Below, in pieces: positions 13,885-19,203 of a DNA stretch of 19,203 bases. This DNA comes from JAJECS01 sp034428595 (GTDB lineage: Bacteria > Chloroflexota > UBA11872). The notes beneath the pieces are model-generated. The model saw nothing but the letters and a program-made list of their open reading frames with translations, did not search any database and was not told the DNA's origin. The stretch is from contig DAOUHO010000141.1 in assembly GCA_034428595.1 (NCBI GenBank), positions 1 to 19,203 of the forward strand, in the 5' to 3' direction. Within the stretch, counting starts at the first letter, position 1; every line of letters begins with the position of its first letter. Both the position numbers and the translations under genes were made by a program.

Positions 13885-15048
13885 ATGACTTTCGGCCCTT
13901 CACCCACGACCTTTCGGACCACCCCCACGCTCATCTTCGGACGTGGGGCGATCCGCGAACTGCCCGATCAGCTGCGCCGCACCGGCGCCGGCCGCGTCTT
14001 GATCGTCACCGATCCCGGCGTTGCGGCCTGCGGCGTTCTGGACCAGGTCGAGGAGCTGCTGAGCGAGGCTGGAATCTCCCACGGCGCCTACACCGGCGTG
14101 ATCCCGGAACCCCCCAGCCCGAGCGTGGACGCCTGCGCCGAGGCCATAGAGGCCGACGGCGCCGACGTGGTCGTGGGGCTCGGCGGCGGCAGCGCCATGG
14201 ATACCTCGCAGATCGCCGCCTGCCTGGTGACTAACGGCGGCACGACCGAGGACTGGCTGGGCGTCGAGATCCTCGAGAAACCCGGCATCCCCACCATCAG
14301 CGTGCCGACGACCGCCGGCACCGCGTCCGAGCTGACGGGCAATGCGGTCATCGTGCTGGCAGACCAGTCCAACAAGATGGCCGTGGTGAGCCCATATATC
14401 TACCCGCAGGCGGCGATCGTCGACCCCGCGCTCACGGACTCGGTGCCCCCGGACATCACCGCCGCCACCGGCATGGACGCCTTCTGTCACGCCACCGAGT
14501 CGTTCATCTCGGTCAAAGCCACGCCCCACACCCGCCTTTACGCCGTTGAATCCATGCGGCGCATCGTGGAGTATCTGCCGCGGGCGGTGGCCAACGGCGG
14601 CGACACGGAGGCGCGCGACGAGCTGGCCTATGCCTGCGTCATGGCCGGCTACACGTTGGCCAACGCGGGAACAATCATCGTCCACGCCATGGCCCACGCC
14701 ATCGGCGCCTGGGCCAAGATCCCCCACGGCGTGGCCAACACCCTCTGCCTGCTGCCGGTGATGGGGTTCTGCGCCGAGCGGGTGCCGGCGCTCGTGGGCG
14801 GCATGGCCGAGCCGCTGGGCGCGCCGAACGGCGCCGGCGACGCGGACCGCGCCCAGGCGACGCTGGACGCCATGCGGGGGCTGATCGACGCCGTTGGCCT
14901 GTCCACGCGGCTCGGCGAGGCCGGCGTGCAGCGCGACTGGCTGCCAGAGGTGGCCAGAGTCACCCACGGCACCCGCCGCCTCATGGACCAAAGCCCCGCC
15001 CAACCCACCGAATCCGAGTTGCTGGCCATGCTCGAGGCGGCGTACTAG
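13885..15048 (+). CDS. Iron-containing alcohol dehydrogenase family protein
   Basis: A 387-residue group III (Fe-type) alcohol dehydrogenase, which interconverts alcohols and aldehydes/ketones with NAD(P). The nucleotide-binding GGGSAMD is at 100-106 and PTTAGTASE at 141-149. The metal ligands D198, H202, H267 and H281 are all present, in GMDAFCHATES, HAMAHAIG and PHGVAN; this is the spacing seen in FucO-like enzymes. The length is normal. The final 49 bases of the gene are repeated at 15712-15760. The C terminus encoded there (PAQPTESELLAMLEAAY) is therefore one of two versions, and the distal version reads PPQPTEAELLAMLEAAY. The next gene starts 11 bases after the stop and is probably co-transcribed. 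The substrate is unknown. Confidence 0.92.
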   Translation: MTFGPSPTTFRTTPTLIFGRGAIRELPDQLRRTGAGRVLIVTDPGVAACGVLDQVEELLSEAGISHGAYTGVIPEPPSPSVDACAEAIEADGADVVVGLGGGSAMDTSQIAACLVTNGGTTEDWLGVEILEKPGIPTISVPTTAGTASELTGNAVIVLADQSNKMAVVSPYIYPQAAIVDPALTDSVPPDITAATGMDAFCHATESFISVKATPHTRLYAVESMRRIVEYLPRAVANGGDTEARDELAYACVMAGYTLANAGTIIVHAMAHAIGAWAKIPHGVANTLCLLPVMGFCAERVPALVGGMAEPLGAPNGAGDADRAQATLDAMRGLIDAVGLSTRLGEAGVQRDWLPEVARVTHGTRRLMDQSPAQPTESELLAMLEAAY

Positions 15049-15049
15049 G
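15001..15049 (+). repeat. Direct repeat, left copy (3' end of alcohol dehydrogenase gene)
   Basis: These 49 bases encode the last residues and stop of the dehydrogenase. They match 15712-15760 at 46 of 49 positions with no gaps. The final 30 bases, from TGCTGGCCATG to the stop codon plus one G (15020-15049), are identical. Weaker similarity reaches further upstream (GGACCAA at 14986-14992 matches 15697-15703). Confidence 0.9.
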
Positions 15050-15059
15050 CGGGGATGCC

Positions 15060-15623
15060 ATGAGTAGTCGGACTGAGATGCAAGACATCATTGGTCTCCT
15101 TTCCGACCGCTCCCACGCAGAAGACTTGCGCACATTCCCGACGAATCCCGATGCCGCTGGGAAGCCAGGTCTCTATTCGTTTTGGGCCGATGCAGCGGCG
15201 CGAGAACTGATGGGTCAAGTGCTGGGGCTTCCGATGCCGGAACTGATCTATGTAGGCCAGGCCGGCGCCACGCAAGGCAGGAGGAAGTCAACAAGAGTCC
15301 TTGGTGACCGGATCAAAGAGAATCACATCAGGGCGGTTGCGCGGTCGTCGACATTCGCGTTGACAATCTCGGCGATTCTCGTAGAGCCGTTGAATCTGCG
15401 TGTGGAGAAGCCTAAGAAGCTAGCGTCAGATGATCGTCGCAAAGTCTCCGAGTGGATTAAGGACCATCTACAGGTCGCGATCGCACCCTTCGAAGATCGT
15501 GACTCACTCCGCCCAATCGAGAAGATGGTGGTCAAGCAGCTTGATCCGCCTCTAAACCTGGACGGGACACACCTAAGACCCGCTCGGAGGCGATTGAAGG
15601 ACCTGCGAAGCAGAATAAGCTAG
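15060..15623 (+). CDS. GIY-YIG nuclease-family protein 2
   Basis: A 187-residue stand-alone GIY-YIG protein. The GIY segment is GLYSFWAD (37-44), the YIG segment Y64-V-G66, followed by R84 and H89 (DRIKENHI), the SSTF segment (96-99), E154 in RPIEKMV and DPPLNLDG (162-169). It shares motif order with the gene at 9848-10402, including an SSTxR-like segment, a KLASDD...VSEWIKDHL stretch and PPLN; both fall in the same uncharacterised family. GREEN-flag residues for catalysis (Tyr, Arg, Glu) are present, so it may be active. The ATG at 15060 lies 11 bases after the dehydrogenase stop, behind GGCGGGG. The gene sits between the two copies of the dehydrogenase 3' end and uses more A/T-ending codons than the dehydrogenase. 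Confidence 0.8.
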   Translation: MSSRTEMQDIIGLLSDRSHAEDLRTFPTNPDAAGKPGLYSFWADAAARELMGQVLGLPMPELIYVGQAGATQGRRKSTRVLGDRIKENHIRAVARSSTFALTISAILVEPLNLRVEKPKKLASDDRRKVSEWIKDHLQVAIAPFEDRDSLRPIEKMVVKQLDPPLNLDGTHLRPARRRLKDLRSRIS

Positions 15624-15660
15624 GTGGTCGGCACAAAAGGAGACGCCGATACTTGCGTTG

Positions 15661-15759
15661 AGCACTCTGGGCGCATGTGGACACGGTGCCCGGTCGGACC
15701 AAGATCCTCCACAACCCACCGAGGCCGAGCTGCTGGCCATGCTCGAGGCGGCGTACTAG
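15661..15759 (+). pseudogene. Remnant of a dehydrogenase 3' end
   Basis: In frame with the stop at 15757-15759, this stretch reads HGARSDQDPPQPTEAELLAMLEAAY near its end, against HGTRRLMDQSPAQPTESELLAMLEAAY in the intact gene. The change from ESEL to EAEL and the codon differences show a related but distinct allele, not a recent exact copy. The match fades upstream of about 15683. The stop is followed within 4 bases by the end of the convergent fic gene. Confidence 0.55.
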
Positions 15760-15760
15760 G
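15712..15760 (+). repeat. Direct repeat, right copy
   Basis: Matches 15001-15049 at 46 of 49 positions; the differences are at 15723, 15724 and 15730. The repeat lies exactly 711 bases from the left copy. It ends two bases before the fic stop codon complement begins (15763). Confidence 0.9.
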
Positions 15761-15762
15761 AG

Positions 15763-16902
15763 CTACGACTCAGCGAACAAGGCCATGATCTCGACGTTCG
15801 GGACTAGTTGGCTATCGCGCTCTACAAGCAGCCCGTGCTCGACCAGCGTGCGGAGGTCGCGTTGCGTAGTCCGTACTCCCACGCGGCGATAAACGCTGCC
15901 AATGATGTTGAGCGAATCCAAGTTCTCGTGGGGCGCCCTCGCGAGCTGCGCGCTCGTGAGGCGCCTGATGAGGTCCAGCATTCGCGCCCGCCGTCGATCC
16001 CCGAGTCCGGGCACCTCTTCGAGCGTCTGGCGGGCGTACTCGTGGAAGGCGATGACTCGAATCATGGCCATCAACTCGCGCCGCACCTGCTCAAGCTCGC
16101 TTGCCAGCCCCTCGATCGCGAAGAGCACGAAATCCGTGAGGTCGCCGTCTGACCTGAAACGTGCCGCCGTAAGCGCGTCCACGTATGCTTCGCGGTTCTG
16201 GTAGTAGAAATTCGCCAGCGAGTAGAATCCAAAGGCGTTTATGCCCGCGCGAAAGAGCATGAAGCTCTCAACGCCGCGTGATGCCCGTCCGTTGCCGTCG
16301 CCGAACGGGTGGATGCTCACGACGTAGAAGTGTGCGATGGCCGCGCGCACAATCGGGTCCCAGGCGGCTGCTTCGCCTTGGTCGCACCAGCGCACGAAGT
16401 CAGTCATGAGTTGGCGGACCTCGTCGCCGCTGGCCGGCGGACGGTAGTCGCCGGCGCTTACAGCGTGGTCCCGGAATTGGCCTGGCTCGTTACCTGGGTA
16501 GGACACGCCCTCCGTCGTAAGCCGATGGATTTCCCGAATGAGCGGTTCGTCAAGCCGCCGCTGAGGGTTCTCTCCCAGTTCACGCCGTACGAATTCGAGC
16601 ACCGCCTGGGCGTTGCGAGCTTCACGCTCGTCGCGTGACCGATCAGCAGGCAAGACCTTGACATCGGCCGGTGCGTCCAGCACCTCTAGCGCCTCGGTCT
16701 CGGAGATCCGCGTCCCCTCGATGGCCGCCGTGCCACGAACGGCACGCGCGATGTTGAGCGCATTGAGGCGTCGTCGCACGCCAACCGTCACCGGGATGCC
16801 GCGAATCGTCTCGGCAATCGCGCGCGACCGCTCCACCGCCCGAACGAGCCGCGGCTCATCGACGCGAATTCGGACATCGAAATGAACGTTCCAGCTCGGC
16901 AT
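15763..16902 (-). CDS. Fic-domain protein (AMPylation-type) with inhibitory helix and C-terminal winged helix
   Basis: A 379-residue Fic protein. Fic enzymes transfer AMP or another phosphate-containing group to hydroxyl side chains of target proteins. The catalytic motif HPFGDGNGRASR is complete at residues 198-209. The N-terminal TAAIEG (58-63) fits the (S/T)xxxE(G/N) inhibitory helix, so this is a self-inhibited class II protein needing no separate antitoxin. The last 100 or so residues (from EVPGLGDRRRARML) look like a winged-helix domain, as in the Shewanella Fic structure. The ATG at 16902 is chosen, with GGTGAG just before it; an in-frame GTG at 16911 is possible. The upstream region holds six GCGACA sites, suggesting tight, perhaps self-made, control. 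Targets are unknown. Confidence 0.9.
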   Translation of the reverse strand: MPSWNVHFDVRIRVDEPRLVRAVERSRAIAETIRGIPVTVGVRRRLNALNIARAVRGTAAIEGTRISETEALEVLDAPADVKVLPADRSRDEREARNAQAVLEFVRRELGENPQRRLDEPLIREIHRLTTEGVSYPGNEPGQFRDHAVSAGDYRPPASGDEVRQLMTDFVRWCDQGEAAAWDPIVRAAIAHFYVVSIHPFGDGNGRASRGVESFMLFRAGINAFGFYSLANFYYQNREAYVDALTAARFRSDGDLTDFVLFAIEGLASELEQVRRELMAMIRVIAFHEYARQTLEEVPGLGDRRRARMLDLIRRLTSAQLARAPHENLDSLNIIGSVYRRVGVRTTQRDLRTLVEHGLLVERDSQLVPNVEIMALFAES

Positions 16903-16914
16903 GCTGCTCACCGG

Positions 16915-17009
16915 GCGACAAGGGCTGCGACAATGACGCAGTGGCTGTCGCGTCGTTCGAACCTGTTATTAGCCAGTTTTTCACGCGACAGTGTCGCCGT
17001 CAATGTCGC
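16915..17009. promoter_or_regulatory. Cluster of six GCGACA/TGTCGC sites upstream of fic (operator candidate)
   Basis: GCGACA occurs at 16915, 16927 and 16985 and its complement TGTCGC at 16946, 16992 and 17004. The outer pairs are 12 bases apart on both sides (16915/16927 and 16992/17004) and point in opposite directions. GCGACAGTGTCGC at 16985-16997 is a perfect palindrome around one base. The first site starts 12 bases before the fic start codon, so a bound protein would cover the ribosome site. This looks like a multi-site operator. Confidence 0.6.
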
Positions 17010-17073
17010 GGATTTCAGGCTATACGCATGTGCTGACGCACCGCCGCGCTGCCTGTGCGGTCAATGACTCAGG

Positions 17074-17496
17074 TCAGCGAGCGTCGAGACTAAAGTCCTT
17101 AAGCCTTTTGCGCATTGCTTTCGAGGGATTCCCGCTGCTGTAGCCGCCACGTTCAACCCACGATTGCGTATCCATCCAGGGCGTAACCGCGCGCGCGATA
17201 TCGACCAGTTGATCGTGGGGTAGCAAATACCAGACGCCATCCATCGGAAACGCTATATATAGATCTCTATCAACATACTTCTTAGCAATAGACAATCGGG
17301 CCTTGAGCTGTACTCTTAGGGTTTGCGACCCATCTCGATGGTATGCCAGGAAATCAGCTCCCTGCCAGTCATCATCCAACTTGATACAATTGAATCCATA
17401 ATCTGCGAGTATGCCTGCGATTTTCTGGAAATTATAGACCTCTTTCTGCTTTGCGCTAAGATCAGAATACTCAATTCGCTGTAGTCTAATCCCCAT
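17074..17496 (-). CDS. Small PD-(D/E)XK-like nuclease-fold protein, low GC
   Basis: A 140-residue protein with the outline of a PD-(D/E)XK nuclease core: a helix with E19 (KQKEVYNFQKIAGILADYGF), D48 in WQGADFL, and Q63-x-K65 in LRVQLKAR, followed by a strand LYIAFPMDGVWYLLP. This D...(E/Q)xK arrangement occurs in restriction-like and intron-associated endonucleases, but the family was not pinned down. Composition is foreign to the window: hand counts give 23 and 26 G/C in the 60-base lines 17221-17280 and 17341-17400, against 48 in 17821-17880. The ATG at 17496 follows AGAGG by 5 bases. It lies between fic and the octopine-type dehydrogenase, on the same strand as both. No methylase or partner is adjacent. 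Confidence 0.6.
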   Translation of the reverse strand: MGIRLQRIEYSDLSAKQKEVYNFQKIAGILADYGFNCIKLDDDWQGADFLAYHRDGSQTLRVQLKARLSIAKKYVDRDLYIAFPMDGVWYLLPHDQLVDIARAVTPWMDTQSWVERGGYSSGNPSKAMRKRLKDFSLDAR

Positions 17497-17537
17497 CACA
17501 TCCTCTCACTACTGGCTGCTCCCCCGGAGGACATGCC

Positions 17538-18641
17538 CTAGCCAAGACCGCCCGCGACGAAGGCACGGATTTCGTCGCCCGTCAGGCTGTCGATGCCCAG
17601 GTCGGCCAGGGTGCGCCGGTTGGTGTCCGGCGGCTCCTGCAGTATGGTCAGGCCCAGGGCCACCACGGCGTCGATGATCGGGGTCGGCACGCCCAGCACG
17701 GCGCCCAGTCCGGACCACGCGCGCAGGCCGTAGGGCACGTCCTCCGACAGCCAGCGCGTATCGAGCTGGCCCGGCGCCTTCAGCGCGGTGAGCATCGCGC
17801 TGCCGTTGATCGTGGCCCACAGATCGGGCGGCTCGGCGCGCGGGCCGAAGCCAGCGGCGTGGAAGGCCTCGGCCGCGTCCGGCAGGTCGTGGCCCAGGGC
17901 CGCCGCCACCGCGCGGCGGTCCGCGTCCAGCGCCATGATCGCCCGCACGACGCCCGGCGTGACGCCCTCGTCGTAGAAATAGAACTCTCCCCGCGAGCGC
18001 TCGATGTGCCCGGCGTTGAGCAACACGCCGGGCGGATGGACCACCGGGTTCATCGCACTCAAGCCGCAGGCCAGCACGTCCGGCACGGGCGTGATGCCGG
18101 GAAACAAAGGCGCCAGCCGCTCATGCACCTGCGCCGTCGCCGTGGCGGGAAAGACGCCCAGGCCCATCGCCGGCACCACGCCCCAGATCGTGGCGCCGTC
18201 CGGCTGGGTCTTGCGGCAGACGTAGGGCGCGGTGTCGGTCTCAGCGATCGGGATGGCGGGCGCGCCGGCCTCACGCAAGATGCGCGCCATCTCCAGCGCG
18301 CCGAGCGTGCCCGGCATGAGCGTGAGCGTATGGCTGGGTCGGATATGCGGCGCAAGGGCTTGCGCCCACGGCGCGTGGCCATAGGCCGGCACGATCAGCA
18401 GCAGGTTGTGCGACGCGGCCGCGGCAGCGCCGACATCGTCCGTGACCATGTCGATATGCGCCGCGCCCGTGTGCGCCACCCCGTGCAGCTCGATCACGCG
18501 CTCCTCGCGCACGGGATCGAGGGATTCGGCGAACGCCGGCAGCTCGCCCAGGGTCACCGAGTGCCCGGCCAGCGACAGATTGGCCGCCGTGGCGAACCCC
18601 GTATTGCCAGCGCCCAGCACCACCACCGATTCACCCGCCAT
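17538..18641 (-). CDS. Octopine/opine dehydrogenase family NAD(P)-binding enzyme
   Basis: A 367-residue enzyme of the octopine/nopaline dehydrogenase family, which joins or splits an amino acid and a 2-oxo acid through an N-C bond using NAD(P)H. The Rossmann motif VVVLGAGNTGFATAANLSLAGH covers 6-27 (GAGNTG). The C-terminal helical catalytic domain starts near 185 and carries N198 and H202 in MNPVVHPPGVLLNAG, where the family's catalytic His is found. The length is normal. The ATG at 18641 is preferred because GGAGG lies 5 bases upstream; an open frame runs further back but covers the divergent promoter gap and part of the next gene. It is divergent from a hydroxyacid dehydrogenase gene. The substrate, perhaps a sponge- or invertebrate-derived opine, is a guess. 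Confidence 0.87.
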   Translation of the reverse strand: MAGESVVVLGAGNTGFATAANLSLAGHSVTLGELPAFAESLDPVREERVIELHGVAHTGAAHIDMVTDDVGAAAAASHNLLLIVPAYGHAPWAQALAPHIRPSHTLTLMPGTLGALEMARILREAGAPAIPIAETDTAPYVCRKTQPDGATIWGVVPAMGLGVFPATATAQVHERLAPLFPGITPVPDVLACGLSAMNPVVHPPGVLLNAGHIERSRGEFYFYDEGVTPGVVRAIMALDADRRAVAAALGHDLPDAAEAFHAAGFGPRAEPPDLWATINGSAMLTALKAPGQLDTRWLSEDVPYGLRAWSGLGAVLGVPTPIIDAVVALGLTILQEPPDTNRRTLADLGIDSLTGDEIRAFVAGGLG

Positions 18642-18765
18642 GTGGTCCTCCAGCTTCCCGGCACTCGTCATCGACCCGGCACAGTATGACGCCTGGGGCC
18701 AAGCGCCCCCACGCAATCCGTGCGGTACGGTTGCCGAAGTGCCGCATCCAGGCGGGATCAGTCGC

Positions 18766-19203
18766 ATGCCCGACACGCCGTTTCGCGTCGCGCTGGCCAA
18801 CGGGCTGCGCTTCGCCTCCGTGATCGACTTCACCAACCTGCTCGATGCCGCCGGCGCGTCGCTGACCGTCGTCGACGCGCCCACCTCGAATGACGAAGCC
18901 GTGGAGCGGCTGGCGGGCTATCACGGAATCATCTGGCCTCACGGTCCCTATCGGCTCACGCCGTTCGACCGGCTCCCGGACCTGCAGGGCGTGATCGCGC
19001 CAACGGTGGGCGTGGACCACGTCGATCTGGACGCGGCCACGGCCGCCGGCGTAGTGGTGGGCAATCTGCCGGCCTTCGCCACGGAGCAGACGGCGGACGC
19101 GGCCATGTTCCTCATCATTGGCTCGGTGCGGCGGGTGGCTCAGATGTGGGCGCAATGGCGGCAGGGGAACCGCGCCATCCCCGCCTGGGAGGGCCAAATC
19201 AGG
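18766..19203 (+). CDS. D-isomer-specific 2-hydroxyacid dehydrogenase (partial, 3' end outside window)
   Basis: 146 residues are visible from the ATG at 18766. The N-terminal substrate domain pattern is present: LDAAGASLTVVDAP, then LPDLQGVIAPTVGVDHVDLDAATAAGVVVGNLPAFATEQTADAAMFLI, the hallmark segment running into the first NAD-domain helix. Enzymes of this family reduce 2-oxo acids to D-2-hydroxy acids with NADH (glycerate, lactate and related). The Rossmann GxGxxG and the catalytic Arg/Glu/His lie beyond the window end. A good ribosome site is not obvious; GGCGGGAT at 18751-18758 may serve. A TACGGT at 18726-18731 could be the -10 element. Divergent from the octopine-type dehydrogenase across 124 bases, which suggests shared control. 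Confidence 0.88.
   Translation, partial: MPDTPFRVALANGLRFASVIDFTNLLDAAGASLTVVDAPTSNDEAVERLAGYHGIIWPHGPYRLTPFDRLPDLQGVIAPTVGVDHVDLDAATAAGVVVGNLPAFATEQTADAAMFLIIGSVRRVAQMWAQWRQGNRAIPAWEGQIR

Larger units (their letters stand above)
15050..15760 (+). mobile_element. Candidate small insertion carrying a GIY-YIG gene, bounded by direct repeats
   Basis: The 711-base unit from just after the intact dehydrogenase stop to the end of the right repeat holds one GIY-YIG gene and about 90 bases of tail. Duplication of the host gene's 3' end on the far side is the footprint left by elements that integrate into the end of a gene and restore it. No integrase, transposase or terminal inverted repeat is present, so the element would be a passenger or mobilised in trans. 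The alternative is a tandem duplication of the dehydrogenase gene followed by loss of most of one copy. Confidence 0.4.

Noticed and set aside
13900..15003. A 367-codon minus-strand open frame opposite the alcohol dehydrogenase gene
   Set aside because: The plus-strand protein has all metal and NAD motifs; the antisense product is His/Gly/Ala-rich low-complexity sequence with no domain.
15001..15760. A group I intron or intein with a homing endonuclease
   Set aside because: The dehydrogenase gene is complete before the GIY-YIG gene and is not split. The GIY-YIG frame is separate, and the repeats are direct copies of the gene end, not exon flanks.

Overview
The window is GC-rich bacterial DNA with compact, mostly metabolic genes. 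The best guess for its source is an uncultured Chloroflexota (Dehalococcoidia/SAR202-like or a related environmental lineage). This is inference. It rests on the base composition, the many paralogous dehydrogenases, a secreted protein carrying the YGG...FG...QYF..A.FEY domain common in Chloroflexi exports, and short dispersed hairpin repeats of a kind seen between genes in such genomes. No rRNA gene or marker gene is present that would fix the taxonomy.

Layout. 1-750: the start of a MoaD/ThiS-like gene (minus, cut by the window edge), a small cupin and a tRNA-Glu(UUC). 750-1310: non-coding, with dispersed repeats. 1311-4206: a tight three-gene operon with 4-base overlaps (AlkD-like DNA glycosylase, nucleoside hydrolase, nucleotidyltransferase), convergent with a VanZ-like membrane protein. 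5040-6778: a methionyl-tRNA synthetase of lower GC, preceded by a leader with mutually exclusive terminator and antiterminator pairings. 6996-8171: a class I aminotransferase. 8323-9384: a malate/lactate dehydrogenase (Ldh_2 family). 9385-10402: an AT-richer regulatory region and a GIY-YIG nuclease-family gene. 10620-12398: a secreted leucine-rich-repeat protein. 12399-12727: repeats. 12728-15048: a second Ldh_2 dehydrogenase divergent from an iron-type alcohol dehydrogenase. 15050-17500: an accessory patch with a second GIY-YIG protein, a Fic protein and a low-GC PD-(D/E)XK-like protein. 17538 to the end: an octopine-dehydrogenase-family enzyme divergent from a D-2-hydroxyacid dehydrogenase that runs off the window.

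The most unusual structure is at 15001-15760. The last 49 bases of the alcohol dehydrogenase gene, stop codon included, are repeated 711 bases downstream (46 of 49 identical), with the second GIY-YIG gene between the copies. This looks like an insertion that used and restored the 3' end of a host gene, or like the remnant of a gene duplication. Next to it, six copies of GCGACA/TGTCGC lie within 95 bases upstream of the fic gene, in a nearly mirror-symmetric arrangement with 12-base spacing, as expected of an operator. Together with the low-GC nuclease-like gene, this patch is the best candidate here for an undescribed mobile or defence-type module. Its function cannot be shown from sequence alone.

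The metabolic genes (two Ldh_2 enzymes, Fe-ADH, octopine-type dehydrogenase, 2-hydroxyacid dehydrogenase, aminotransferase) fit a lifestyle of oxidising small hydroxy acids, alcohols and amino-acid derivatives. They are separate transcription units rather than one visible pathway.
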